From Croceibacterium_A sp039927815 (GTDB lineage: Bacteria; Pseudomonadota; Alphaproteobacteria; Sphingomonadales; Sphingomonadaceae): a DNA stretch of 27,342 nt. Each line of letters starts with the position of its first letter. Position 1 is the stretch's first letter. Shown piece by piece: positions 1 through 7,916 of this stretch. A program made the translations under genes and the position numbers. The stretch is taken from assembly GCA_039927815.1 (NCBI GenBank), contig JBDSUJ010000096.1, positions 1 through 27,342 on the forward strand. The letters run 5' to 3'. The notes beneath the pieces are model-generated. The model ran no database searches and was not told where the DNA came from. It was given only the letters and a program-made list of their open reading frames with translations.

Positions 1-46
1 CGAGCGGCTGAATACCGAATAGTGTCAATCAGCTCTGATGAAGCGA

Positions 47-71
47 CGGCCCGCCTTGGCGGGCCGTTTTC
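47..71 (+). terminator. Rho-independent terminator of an upstream + strand gene
   Basis: A perfect 9-bp inverted repeat (CGGCCCGCC at 47-55, GGCGGGCCG at 58-66) is followed directly by TTTTC. The T-run lies on the + strand side, so it would end a gene entering from the left edge. One + frame reads to a stop at 20-22, but too little of that gene is present to identify it. Confidence 0.7.
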
Positions 72-93
72 ATTTGCGGCGCGAGAACACCGG

Positions 94-131
94 AAAAAAA
101 GGCGGCGCGATCGCTCGCGCCGCCCCCTTTT
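94..131 (-). terminator. Terminator of the TonB-dependent receptor gene (possibly bidirectional)
   Basis: A perfect 10-bp stem (GGCGGCGCGA at 101-110, TCGCGCCGCC at 115-124) with a TCGC loop lies 25 nt past the receptor stop codon. Read on the minus strand it is followed by seven T (A-run at 94-100), a textbook intrinsic terminator. On the + strand it is followed by CCCCTTTT, so it could also act as a second stop for transcription from the left. Confidence 0.75.
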
Positions 132-149
132 CGTTAGGCTAACCCTGGA

Positions 150-2939
150 TTAGCCGCGCTCTCCGGAGCGCGGGATCGCAGGCGGCGGCGGCACTGGCAG
201 AGGCGGCGGAGCGGGCGGCGGCGGGCACGCCGCATCCATCGCCACGACCGTTCCGTTCAAGCACTGCTTGTAGGTCGCCACGACTGCAGGTGCGGGCGGT
301 GCCACGTACTCCGGCGCCGCGTCGCGATGCGAAGGACCAAACTTGCGGCTGACCGAGGCCATCCACGTGCGCGGCAAGCCGGGCACGCCCGACACGATGC
401 CGAGCGACGTGGTCGCGTCGCTGACTGACTGGAAGTAGTACTTGTCGAACAGGTTCTGCACTTCCACCGCCATCTGCCATTCGTCGTCGCGCGTGGTCCA
501 GGAAATCCGGCCATTTGCCAGAAAGCGCCCGGGGATCCGCGAGAAGAACGAATTTTCGGCGTTGGTGAACAGTTCACCCTGGTACGAACCATCAAGGCGA
601 ACGCTGAAGGTGCCCGGATCGGTTTTATAGTCGTACTGCGCGCCCACCGAATATGACAATTTCGGCGTATAGGGCGTGATGCCACCCTGCGGGATCCCGC
701 CCGTGACTGGTTGGCCCGCGGCGTTTTTGCCCGAAATCAGGAAGCCGTTGAGCGAAGCGCTGGTGTAATTGAAGTCGAGCACGCTGATGCTGCCGTCAAA
801 CGACAAGCCGTCTGCAGGATAGATTTGGGCTTCCAGTTCGAGCCCCTTGACGTCCGCCGCGCCGATGTTGGAGGGCCGCAGGCACGGGGTCGGCAGCACC
901 GATTCCGGACAAATCGTCTTGCCGAGGATGATGTCGTTATACTTGTTGAAGAACGCCGCGCCGTTCAGGCGCACGCGGCGATCGAGGAAGTCGGACTTGA
1001 AACCCACTTCGTAGGTGGTCAGCGTTTCCGGATTAAACGGCAAGCGCTGGTCGGCCACGAACGGACGCGGATTGACGCCGCCGCCCTTGAACCCGGTCGA
1101 GATTGACGCGTAGGCAAGCAGCGCATTCGAGAAGCGGTAGTCGATGACCGCGCGGTAATCGAAGCGATCGCCGCGGAAGCTGCCGGTGATGTTGTAAATC
1201 CCCGCCAGCAGACAGTTGGGTTGCGTGAACAGGGCGCATGCGGCCGGGTTCGGGATAGAGCCGTCTGGGTTGGACCGGAAGTAAGTGTAGTCCTTGGAGT
1301 CCTTCGTATAACGGACCCCGCCGGTGATGCTGAGCGCCTCGGTCGGGTGCAGCGTGGCCGTGGCGAATACCGCCTTGGTGGTGCTGGGCGTGGTATCCGG
1401 ACCATGCAGGAAGTCGATCGTCGCCGGCCTGACGTAGTTAAGATCGACGCGGGCGGTGTAAGTGCCGAGCTGGTCGAGATAATAAGCTCCGATCGTACCG
1501 TCGAGGAAGTGATCGCCGAAGTCGAAGTTGAGCCGAGCTTCCGCGCTGAAGGCGTGGTGGTTCAGTTCGTTATCGAGCTGCGCCACCGGGATCGGAGTCG
1601 CGTCCTGGTCCTGGCCGAACTTCGAATTGTACGCCCGATAGGCGCCAATAACGACCAATTGCGCATGATCGCTGAAGTCGTAGGCCACGTTGCCGTGGAA
1701 GCCGTAGCCCTGGAACTGGGTGATCGGCAGGGCGAAGTAAGGCTTAAACGGGGCCTGGGTGGTCGGCGCCATACCGTCGAGGAAGTTCGAATAGCTGACG
1801 AACCGCGGATCGTTTCCTTGCAGATTGCCGCCGGTGTCGCAGCTGTAAATCCCGGCGGGAACGAACGCACAGCTTACGTTGACCGGCTGGCCATTCTTGC
1901 CGACCAGCCACGGATTGCCGTAAACCGGCGGCGGGAAAGAACTCAGCGAAGACGAAGCGCCGACCGACTTGGGATCGAACACCGTGCCCCCCGGGGCAAT
2001 GGCGCCGGCCGCGATCAGCACGGTCGGGATCGCTTCGGACCGTTCACGGGTGTAATCGGCCGATAGGTTGACTTCGAACTGATCGGTCGGTTGCCAGCGC
2101 AGCGCAGCGCGGCCCGCGATGACGTTCTGGCCACCCATGGTCTGATAATCGATGTTGCCATTTCCGCGCGTATTGGTGGCCCGCACGTTGGAATTGGGGT
2201 GGCTGAAGGCATAGTCGATCATTCCGACGTAGCCGTCGCGACCGCGCGCCATGCCGGACACGCGCATCGCCAGATTGGGCGAGATCGCGAAATCGGCCAT
2301 CCCGCGAATGACCAGCTCGTTGTACGAACCATAGCCGACGCGGAGCGAGCCCGAGCCATCACCCTTGGGCTTGGCGCTGAACAGCTTGATCGATCCACCG
2401 ATCGAGTTCTTGCCCGCCAGCGTACCCTGCGGACCGCGCAGGATTTCGACCCGGTCGAGATCGATCAGCTCAAGCAGCGAGCTCGACAGCGTGGGGATAT
2501 AAACATCATCGATATACACGCCGACGCCCGGATCGAGCGCGTAGTTGAAATCGACCTGGCCGACGCCGCGGATAAACGCGATCAGGCCCGATCCGCCGTT
2601 CTGCGGCTGCGGCCGGAGCGAGACGTTCGGGGCCTGGGCAGCGACCTTGGTAATGTCGGTCTGGCCGCGCGCTTCGAGCATCGCTGCGTTGACAGCGGTG
2701 ATCGCGATCGGGGTATCCTGCAGCTTTGCCTCGCGGAATTCCGCCGTCACCACGATGTCTGGGCTACGATTGGTATCCTGCGCTGCCTCAGCTTGCTGGG
2801 CATCCACGGATCCGGTGGTGGTGGAAGTGCTCGCGCCCGTCTGCGGCGTGGTGGTGGTTGTCGGCTGGGCGTACGCCGGAGCAGACAGTGCAGCTACGAT
2901 CGCGAACGCGGACACAGCACCGAAGGTCTTGAGTCTCAT
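150..2939 (-). CDS. TonB-dependent outer-membrane receptor
   Basis: A 929-aa TonB-dependent receptor for active uptake across the outer membrane. It has a signal peptide (residues 1-24, probable cleavage AYA|QP), a Thr-rich linker, a TonB box DIVVTA at 61-66, a plug domain (including the segment IRGVGQVDFNYALDPGVGVY and the RGPQGTL motif) and a long beta-barrel. The barrel appears to end near F867, where outer-membrane barrels normally stop. A further 62 residues follow, proline-rich with Cys at 893 and 905 and ending in SGERG. A GGGAGGGA Shine-Dalgarno lies about 8 nt before the ATG. The gene is monocistronic, divergent from the MFS operon, and has its own terminator. The closest type is the sphingomonad receptor class linked to aromatic catabolism; the ligand cannot be read from sequence. 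Confidence 0.93.
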   Translation of the reverse strand: MRLKTFGAVSAFAIVAALSAPAYAQPTTTTTPQTGASTSTTTGSVDAQQAEAAQDTNRSPDIVVTAEFREAKLQDTPIAITAVNAAMLEARGQTDITKVAAQAPNVSLRPQPQNGGSGLIAFIRGVGQVDFNYALDPGVGVYIDDVYIPTLSSSLLELIDLDRVEILRGPQGTLAGKNSIGGSIKLFSAKPKGDGSGSLRVGYGSYNELVIRGMADFAISPNLAMRVSGMARGRDGYVGMIDYAFSHPNSNVRATNTRGNGNIDYQTMGGQNVIAGRAALRWQPTDQFEVNLSADYTRERSEAIPTVLIAAGAIAPGGTVFDPKSVGASSSLSSFPPPVYGNPWLVGKNGQPVNVSCAFVPAGIYSCDTGGNLQGNDPRFVSYSNFLDGMAPTTQAPFKPYFALPITQFQGYGFHGNVAYDFSDHAQLVVIGAYRAYNSKFGQDQDATPIPVAQLDNELNHHAFSAEARLNFDFGDHFLDGTIGAYYLDQLGTYTARVDLNYVRPATIDFLHGPDTTPSTTKAVFATATLHPTEALSITGGVRYTKDSKDYTYFRSNPDGSIPNPAACALFTQPNCLLAGIYNITGSFRGDRFDYRAVIDYRFSNALLAYASISTGFKGGGVNPRPFVADQRLPFNPETLTTYEVGFKSDFLDRRVRLNGAAFFNKYNDIILGKTICPESVLPTPCLRPSNIGAADVKGLELEAQIYPADGLSFDGSISVLDFNYTSASLNGFLISGKNAAGQPVTGGIPQGGITPYTPKLSYSVGAQYDYKTDPGTFSVRLDGSYQGELFTNAENSFFSRIPGRFLANGRISWTTRDDEWQMAVEVQNLFDKYYFQSVSDATTSLGIVSGVPGLPRTWMASVSRKFGPSHRDAAPEYVAPPAPAVVATYKQCLNGTVVAMDAACPPPPAPPPLPVPPPPAIPRSGERG

Positions 2940-3283
2940 CAGGTATTCCCTCCCCGACCGGCCCTTTAATCAGGGTCCGGATAGTCGAACGGTCGCCCGC
3001 GTTAGTGCGCGTGACACGGTTGTGGAGAAAGCGCCGGGGACGTCCATTCCGCGGATACCTTCTCGATCGTCGCCAATTGTAACGGACGAGAGCATTGCAA
3101 CAAGAGTGTCCCGTGCATTCGCGCCACCGACGGTCGCGGGTGTCTCAATAAAGCCACACACTTTGCGGACTAATGATACTATTCCCCAACTAAGTGTCTC
3201 TAAGTCTTGAAGCGAGGTTCCCTAGACGTGCCGGTTGTGCGGCTTTAATGTCCGTGCCGGTACGAGGGCTGAAGGGCGCAAAC
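2940..3283. promoter_or_regulatory. Divergent intergenic region between receptor and MFS operon
   Basis: This 344-bp stretch separates the divergent receptor and MFS genes, so both promoters should be here. It is less GC-rich than its flanks. Besides the candidate minus-strand promoter at 3076-3103, I found no convincing + strand -35/-10 pair, no strong inverted repeat and no small gene. Confidence 0.5.
3076..3103 (-). promoter_or_regulatory. Candidate sigma70-like promoter for the TonB receptor
   Basis: On the minus strand TTGTTG (3103-3098) and TACAAT (3081-3076) are separated by 16 nt. This would start transcription near 3069, giving a leader of about 130 nt before the receptor ATG. It is the best -35/-10 pair I can see in the 344-bp divergent spacer, but it is a pattern match only. 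Confidence 0.3.
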
Positions 3284-4528
3284 ATGGCGGAAAAGGCCAC
3301 GCCGAGTGGTACCGGCTACGAGATCCGCGTGGTGGTGCTGCTCGGGCTCGCATTCGGGTTCGCGTATTTCGACCGCATGGCGATGACTTTCCTGTCGCCT
3401 TACGTGACCAAGGACCTGGACCTGTCGTTCAGCCAGGTCGGCCTGCTCGGATCGGGGCTGTCGATAACCTGGGCGCTCGGCGCATACTTTATCGGGCGGT
3501 GGTCGGATTCGGTCGGACGGCGCAAGCCGTTCCTGCTCGCCTTCATGGTCATCTTTTCGTTTTGCTCGGTGTTGTCGGGGCTCTCGGCCACGTTCGGCAC
3601 GTTGCTCGCCAGCCGCGTAGTGATGGGCGCGGTCGAAGGGCCGTTCCTGCCGATCTGCCTGGCGATCATCGCCGCCGCCAGCGCCGACAGCCGCCGCGGG
3701 CTTAACATCGGGATCGTCCAGAACGGCTTCGGCTCGCTGATCGGCACGGCCATTGCTCCGCTGGTGCTGGTAGCGATCGCCAACGCCTGGGGCTGGCGTT
3801 ATGCCTTTTACCTCGCGGGAGTGCCGGGGCTGGTGCTGGCGTCGTTGATCTGGCGCCTGATCGACGAACCGCCGATGCCCGCGCGCGACCCGTCGCAGGC
3901 GCGCCCCCCGCTGCTGCCGCTCAGGATGCTGGCCAGTCGCAATATCGCGGTCTGCTCGCTGATCAGCGCGCTGATGGTCGGCAGCCTTGTCATCGGCTCG
4001 ATTTTCCTGCCGCTCTACTTCACCGGTCCACTGGGCTGGAGCCCGACGACCATGAGCTGGGTCATGGCCACGCTCGGCTTGTGCCCCGGCGTTGGCGGCG
4101 TGCTGGTGAGCTGGCTGTCGGACAAGATCGGGCGGCGCCCGCCGATGATCGTGTTCTGCTTCGTCGCCGCCGTGTGCCCGTTCGCCGCGCTTTATTTTTC
4201 AGGACCCATCCCCGTGCTGGCAGCGATCATGTTCGCCAGCTGGCTGGGCATCGGAGTGTTCCCGCTGTTCATGGGGCTGATCCCCGCCGAGACGCTCGGG
4301 CAGGGACAGGCGGCCACCGCGATGGGCCTGGTGGTCGCGGTAGGGGAGCTTTCGGGCGGTTTCCTGGGGCCATTGATCGGCGGCGGCCTGGCGGACACAT
4401 ACGGCCTTCAGGCCCCGCTGCAAATTGCGTGCGGGCTGGCGCTGCTGGCCGGTCTGGCGGCGTTCGCGCTCACCGAGACCAATCCGCGGGTGCTTGCCTG
4501 GCGCGCATTATCTGGCACCGCCGCGTGA
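3284..4528 (+). CDS. MFS transporter
   Basis: A 414-aa major facilitator with about 12 hydrophobic segments. Conserved inter-helix motif A appears twice: GRWSDSVGRRKP in the first half and SWLSDKIGRRPP in the second, as expected for the duplicated MFS fold. The reading frame is open to 3194, but the ATG at 3284 is preferred. It has GAAGGG 7 nt upstream and puts the first membrane helix near the N-terminus, while the ATG at 3248 has no ribosome site. Its stop codon overlaps the GTG of the next gene (GTGA), so it is coupled to the flavin monooxygenase. The probable role is uptake (or efflux) of the aromatic substrate or an intermediate; the substrate is unknown. Confidence 0.88.
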   Translation: MAEKATPSGTGYEIRVVVLLGLAFGFAYFDRMAMTFLSPYVTKDLDLSFSQVGLLGSGLSITWALGAYFIGRWSDSVGRRKPFLLAFMVIFSFCSVLSGLSATFGTLLASRVVMGAVEGPFLPICLAIIAAASADSRRGLNIGIVQNGFGSLIGTAIAPLVLVAIANAWGWRYAFYLAGVPGLVLASLIWRLIDEPPMPARDPSQARPPLLPLRMLASRNIAVCSLISALMVGSLVIGSIFLPLYFTGPLGWSPTTMSWVMATLGLCPGVGGVLVSWLSDKIGRRPPMIVFCFVAAVCPFAALYFSGPIPVLAAIMFASWLGIGVFPLFMGLIPAETLGQGQAATAMGLVVAVGELSGGFLGPLIGGGLADTYGLQAPLQIACGLALLAGLAAFALTETNPRVLAWRALSGTAA

Positions 4529-5742
4529 GCGCGACGTCCCAGGTCGTCATCGTCGGGGCCGGCCCGGTCGGACTGCTGACCGCGCTCGGCCTGGCCCGAC
4601 AGGGCATTTCGGTGACCGTGCTCGACAGCGAGCCGGCAGTCGTCCGCAGCCCGCGCGCCGCGGTGTATTTTCACACCACCATCTCGATCCTCAAGAAGCT
4701 CGGCTTGTCCGACGAGGCGCACGCCATCGGACTCAGCTCGACCGAATTCATGATGCACTGGCCCGAGACAGGGGAGGCTGTCCGTTCGGACATGCGCGAC
4801 GCGCTCGAGCCGGGGCAGGAATTCGACCACAACCTGCATTTCGGCCAGCATATCCTCGCCGAACTGGTCATGCGCCACCTCGCGCGACTGCCGAACACGC
4901 AAGTGCTGTGGAATCACACGGTGACGGCGTTGGCGCAGGACGATCGCGGGGTGACGCTGACGTGCGAGACGTTCGACGGGGCGCGAACCATAACGGCCGA
5001 GTGGGCGATCGGCACCGACGGCGCGCGCTCGACCGTGCGGCGGTTGCTCGGGCTGGAATTCAAAGGCTTCACCTGGCCCGACCGGTTCGTGGCGACCAAT
5101 ATCGAGTACCCGTTCCGCGACTTCGACTACGCCAATGCCAACATGGTCGTCGATCCGGTCAACTGGTGCGTGATCGGCCGGTTGGGGCGCGAGAATCTGT
5201 GGCGGCTGACTTATGGCGAGGACGCCACCCTCGACGAGGCAACCATCCTCGATCGATTACCCGAACGCTTTGCAGCGATCCTGCCCGACCCTTCGGTACC
5301 GTACCGGATCGACAACTTCTCGCCTTATCGGGTGCACCAGCGGTGCGCGCCGGCGTTTCGCGTAGGACGGGCGCTGCTCGCGGGGGATGCGGCGCATGCC
5401 TGCAACCCGTGTGGCGGACTGGGGCTGACCGGAGGCGTGATCGATGCCGATGCGCTGTCGGATGCGCTGGGCGCGGTTATCCGAGGCCGCGCCGACGACA
5501 TCGTGCTCGACTTTTATGCTCAGGAACGGCGGCGGGTGTTCCTCGAAGTGACCTCGCCGATGTCGATCAACTTCAAACGCCTGCTGTCGGAACCCGATCC
5601 GGTTCGGCGCGCGGCGGACAAGGCGGGCATGTTCGCACAGGCCGGTCACGGCCATTCCGATGTGCGCGCGTCTTCGCTCGCCGAATTGATAAAGGGCGCG
5701 GCCATGCCCATTCCTGGGCCTGTCGAGGGAGCGGAAGCATGA
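4525..5742 (+). CDS. FAD-dependent aromatic monooxygenase (class A, MhpA-like)
   Basis: A 405-aa single-component flavoprotein hydroxylase, predicted to use NAD(P)H and O2 to hydroxylate a phenolic ring. Visible motifs are the N-terminal Rossmann signature GAGPVG at 11-16, the DG motif (GTDGAR at 163-168) and the GD motif (AGDAAH at 286-291). It matches the catalytic part of the 3-(3-hydroxyphenyl)propionate hydroxylase/phenol hydroxylase family but lacks the C-terminal thioredoxin-like domain of longer members. The start is GTG at 4525, inside the MFS stop codon; the upstream frame extension is not protein-like. It overlaps the downstream hydrolase by ATGA. It is a clear paralog of the monooxygenase at 8726-9910: both share the segments TWP-RFVATN, SPY--HQRCA and LWR-TY. 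The substrate is not known. Confidence 0.88.
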   Translation: MSATSQVVIVGAGPVGLLTALGLARQGISVTVLDSEPAVVRSPRAAVYFHTTISILKKLGLSDEAHAIGLSSTEFMMHWPETGEAVRSDMRDALEPGQEFDHNLHFGQHILAELVMRHLARLPNTQVLWNHTVTALAQDDRGVTLTCETFDGARTITAEWAIGTDGARSTVRRLLGLEFKGFTWPDRFVATNIEYPFRDFDYANANMVVDPVNWCVIGRLGRENLWRLTYGEDATLDEATILDRLPERFAAILPDPSVPYRIDNFSPYRVHQRCAPAFRVGRALLAGDAAHACNPCGGLGLTGGVIDADALSDALGAVIRGRADDIVLDFYAQERRRVFLEVTSPMSINFKRLLSEPDPVRRAADKAGMFAQAGHGHSDVRASSLAELIKGAAMPIPGPVEGAEA

Positions 5743-6527
5743 GCGAGTGGGCCTACAGCACCGACGGATTCGACCGGATCGTCCACCGGGTCGAGGGGGT
5801 CGAGGCCGTCACTTATGCAATCGGCAACGGTGCACCGCTGGTCTATTTCCACGGCGGCGGCACGTTTCACGGCTTCGAATGGGTCCGCCCGCTCGCCAAC
5901 CGCTTCCGGGTCTATTGCCCCTATCACCCCAACTTCGGGGAGAGCGGCGACGCGGACTTCAGCGGGATCGGCGACTATGTGTCGCACTATGAACTGTTGT
6001 TCCCGGCGCTCGGGCTGGACACCTTTCATCTCGCCGGCGCGTCGATGGGCGGGCACATGGCGGCGCGGTACGCGGCGGCGCATCCCCATGACATCGACAA
6101 GCTGGCGCTTGTCTCGCCCGCCGGGCTGAAGAGCGACGCTGCCACAATCCCCGACTGGAGCAAGATCGCGCCGGCCGACGTCGCTCCGATGTTCGTCGCC
6201 GATCCGATGTGGATCGCGCCGTTTTGGCCCGCCACGCCATCGGGCGAATGGGTCGCTCTGCGCGAACGTGAAAGCGGCGCCGCGATGGCCTCACGCGAGG
6301 ACACGGACGCTACCGACCGCGCGCTTCGGCACGGGCTCGGTGCGTTCGACCGCCCGACTTTGCTGCTGTGGGGGGCGGACGACCGGGTCGTCCCGCTGGC
6401 CTTCGCCGACGCATGGCGCGCCGTGCTCCCCCACGCACAGCTGGAGGTCATCCCGGGCGGTTCGCATCTGCTGCTCGACGAATTTCCCTCCGCCGTCGCG
6501 GCGCTGAGGCGTTTTCTGGAGGACTAG
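5739..6527 (+). CDS. Alpha/beta hydrolase (MhpC-like)
   Basis: A 262-aa alpha/beta-fold hydrolase with a complete triad. The nucleophile is Ser102 in GASMGG, the acid probably Asp215 in WGADDRVVP, and the base His243 in GGSHLLLDE. An oxyanion-region HGGGTFHG lies near 38-45. The start ATG overlaps the monooxygenase stop (ATGA), with GAGGGA/GGAAG upstream. Pairing of a flavin hydroxylase with an alpha/beta hydrolase recalls mhpA/mhpC modules, where the hydrolase cuts C-C bonds of meta-cleavage products. An ester- or lactone-hydrolysing role fits equally well, since no ring-cleavage enzyme sits in this small operon. It ends tail-to-tail with the next gene on a shared CTAG. Confidence 0.87.
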   Translation: MSEWAYSTDGFDRIVHRVEGVEAVTYAIGNGAPLVYFHGGGTFHGFEWVRPLANRFRVYCPYHPNFGESGDADFSGIGDYVSHYELLFPALGLDTFHLAGASMGGHMAARYAAAHPHDIDKLALVSPAGLKSDAATIPDWSKIAPADVAPMFVADPMWIAPFWPATPSGEWVALRERESGAAMASREDTDATDRALRHGLGAFDRPTLLLWGADDRVVPLAFADAWRAVLPHAQLEVIPGGSHLLLDEFPSAVAALRRFLED

Positions 6528-7837
6528 CGGCCGGGTTCCATCCGCCGCGCCTGGCTGAACGTCAGTGCCGACAGAATGGCGGGTACCGCCATCGCCGCGC
6601 ACACCGCGCCAACGGTCAGGCCGCTATCGAGCAGTACCCCGCCGACCATCGGCCCGAAGATCGACCCGACTCGCCCGGCCGTGGTGCCCAGCCCGAGCCC
6701 GGTGGCGCGCAGTTGCGGCGGAAAGGCGTAAGCGATCGTCAGCCAGTTGGCGGTGGCGGAGCCGAACAGCGCCGCCCCCAGAAGCGGCGCGATGATCATC
6801 AGCGCGCCGCGCTCGCCCACGAACTGCCCGACCAGCGTGATCAGAACGGCGAGGCTCACCATCGTGAACCACATCGTCCGCTTGACCCCGAGCGTGCCGC
6901 ACACATAGCCAGCCGCGAGACCCCCGGCGATCCCGCCGTACGACAGCCAGCTTGAATAGAATGCCCCCGCCTCGTCGGCGCCGAGCGCGGAGGCGACCAG
7001 CTTCGGCCCCCAGTTGAGAATGAAGTACCACGAAAACATGTTGAGCGCGTGCGCGAGGAACAGCTTGAGCAGTTCGCGCACGTGGAACGGCTGGCGGATC
7101 TCCTGCACCACCGACGGTCCTGTGCCGGCGGGCTTGGGCGGAAGCTCCGCGATCTCGGGCACCGACACTCGGCGCAGGATGCGGTTGGTAAGGGTGAGCG
7201 CGCGCTTCGGCTGGCGGATCAGCAGAAAATCGAGCGATTCGGGCAACCACAGGTACGCCGCCGGCAGCAGCAGCGCGGACATGCCCGAACCGACCCAGAA
7301 GATGCCGCGCCAACCGTAGCCTTCGAGCACGGCGATGGCGACGAACGAGCCGATGATCGTGCCGACCGGATAAGCCGAGGCGACCGCGCTGGCGGAAAAC
7401 TCGCGCCGCTTGTGGCTGGCGTATTCGAGCGCGAGCATCCCGGCGGTGCTGGTCATCCCGCCAATGCCGATGCCAGTGACGATGCGCGCCGCGGCCATCG
7501 CGTAAAATCCCCCCGCCAGCGCGGCGAGCGCCATGCCGACGCTCATGAACCCCAGCGCGGTCAGGATCGCCGGACGCCGGCCCCACTGGTCCGCCACGGG
7601 CGAGACGCCGAGCGCCCCCAGCGCCATGCCGACCAGATTCATCGAAAGCAGGGTGCCCAACGAGGTCGCGCTAAGGCCCCACTCGCGTGACAGCGCCGAG
7701 GCCGCGAGCGACAGCGCGAGGATGTCGTAGCCGTCGATCATGTTGATGAGCACGCACAGGCCGACGACGCCGTATTGCTGCAGGTTCATCGGACGATGGC
7801 GCATGGTCACGCGTGGATCGTCGGTCGTCACGGCCAT
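6524..7837 (-). CDS. MFS transporter, aromatic acid:H+ symporter-like
   Basis: A 437-aa major facilitator. The first helix carries DGYD at 35-38, close to the conserved D-G-(F/Y)-D signature of the AAHS family (PcaK, MucK, BenK), and VADQWGRRPA supplies the helix 2-3 motif. The architecture is 12 helices with a central hydrophilic loop around KPAGTGPSVVQE. AAHS proteins import aromatic or muconate-type carboxylates with protons, which suits the catabolic neighbourhood; the exact acid is not predictable. It is transcribed divergently from the CmcJ-family dioxygenase across a 79-bp spacer holding a perfect inverted repeat. Its TAG stop overlaps the TAG of the converging hydrolase on CTAG. Confidence 0.88.
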   Translation of the reverse strand: MAVTTDDPRVTMRHRPMNLQQYGVVGLCVLINMIDGYDILALSLAASALSREWGLSATSLGTLLSMNLVGMALGALGVSPVADQWGRRPAILTALGFMSVGMALAALAGGFYAMAAARIVTGIGIGGMTSTAGMLALEYASHKRREFSASAVASAYPVGTIIGSFVAIAVLEGYGWRGIFWVGSGMSALLLPAAYLWLPESLDFLLIRQPKRALTLTNRILRRVSVPEIAELPPKPAGTGPSVVQEIRQPFHVRELLKLFLAHALNMFSWYFILNWGPKLVASALGADEAGAFYSSWLSYGGIAGGLAAGYVCGTLGVKRTMWFTMVSLAVLITLVGQFVGERGALMIIAPLLGAALFGSATANWLTIAYAFPPQLRATGLGLGTTAGRVGSIFGPMVGGVLLDSGLTVGAVCAAMAVPAILSALTFSQARRMEPGR

Positions 7838-7844
7838 GGCCCCC

Positions 7845-7868
7845 CCAAGCCGCTCGACGGCGGCTTGG
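7845..7868. promoter_or_regulatory. Inverted repeat in divergent spacer (possible operator)
   Basis: CCAAGCCGC (7845-7853) and GCGGCTTGG (7860-7868) form a perfect 9-bp inverted repeat with a 6-nt centre. It sits in the 79-bp spacer between the AAHS-like transporter and the dioxygenase. It lies 8 nt before the transporter ATG and about 49 nt before the dioxygenase start. It could bind a dimeric regulator controlling both genes, or form a leader hairpin. Confidence 0.35.
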
Positions 7869-7916
7869 CAGGAAGGCTATGCTGCCCGGCAAGTCCCGTC
7901 AAAGGGAGGGAGAAGC

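Noticed and set aside
137..155. Six-bp inverted repeat GGCTAA/TTAGCC spanning the receptor stop codon
   Set aside because: It is short and lacks a T-tract. The strong terminator is the 10-bp hairpin just downstream at 101-124.
711..2969. Long open frames on the + strand opposite the TonB receptor (711-1106, 1221-2066, 2091-2969)
   Set aside because: They are antisense shadows of a clear receptor gene in high-GC DNA. Their translations are Arg/Val/Asp-rich with no recognisable domain.
4081..4524. N-terminal extension of the first flavin monooxygenase, suggesting an MFS-monooxygenase fusion
   Set aside because: The extension is out of frame with the MFS protein and reads as Arg-rich shadow sequence. 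The true N-terminus starts at the GTG just before the FAD-binding strand.
4425..5738. A 700-aa frame fusing upstream sequence to the alpha/beta hydrolase
   Set aside because: Only residues from the ATG at 5739 look like protein. The upstream part is the shifted frame of the monooxygenase gene.
6624..7586. A 320-aa minus-strand frame inside the AAHS-like transporter
   Set aside because: It is a +1/-1 shadow of the transporter: rich in Arg and His, with no motif.
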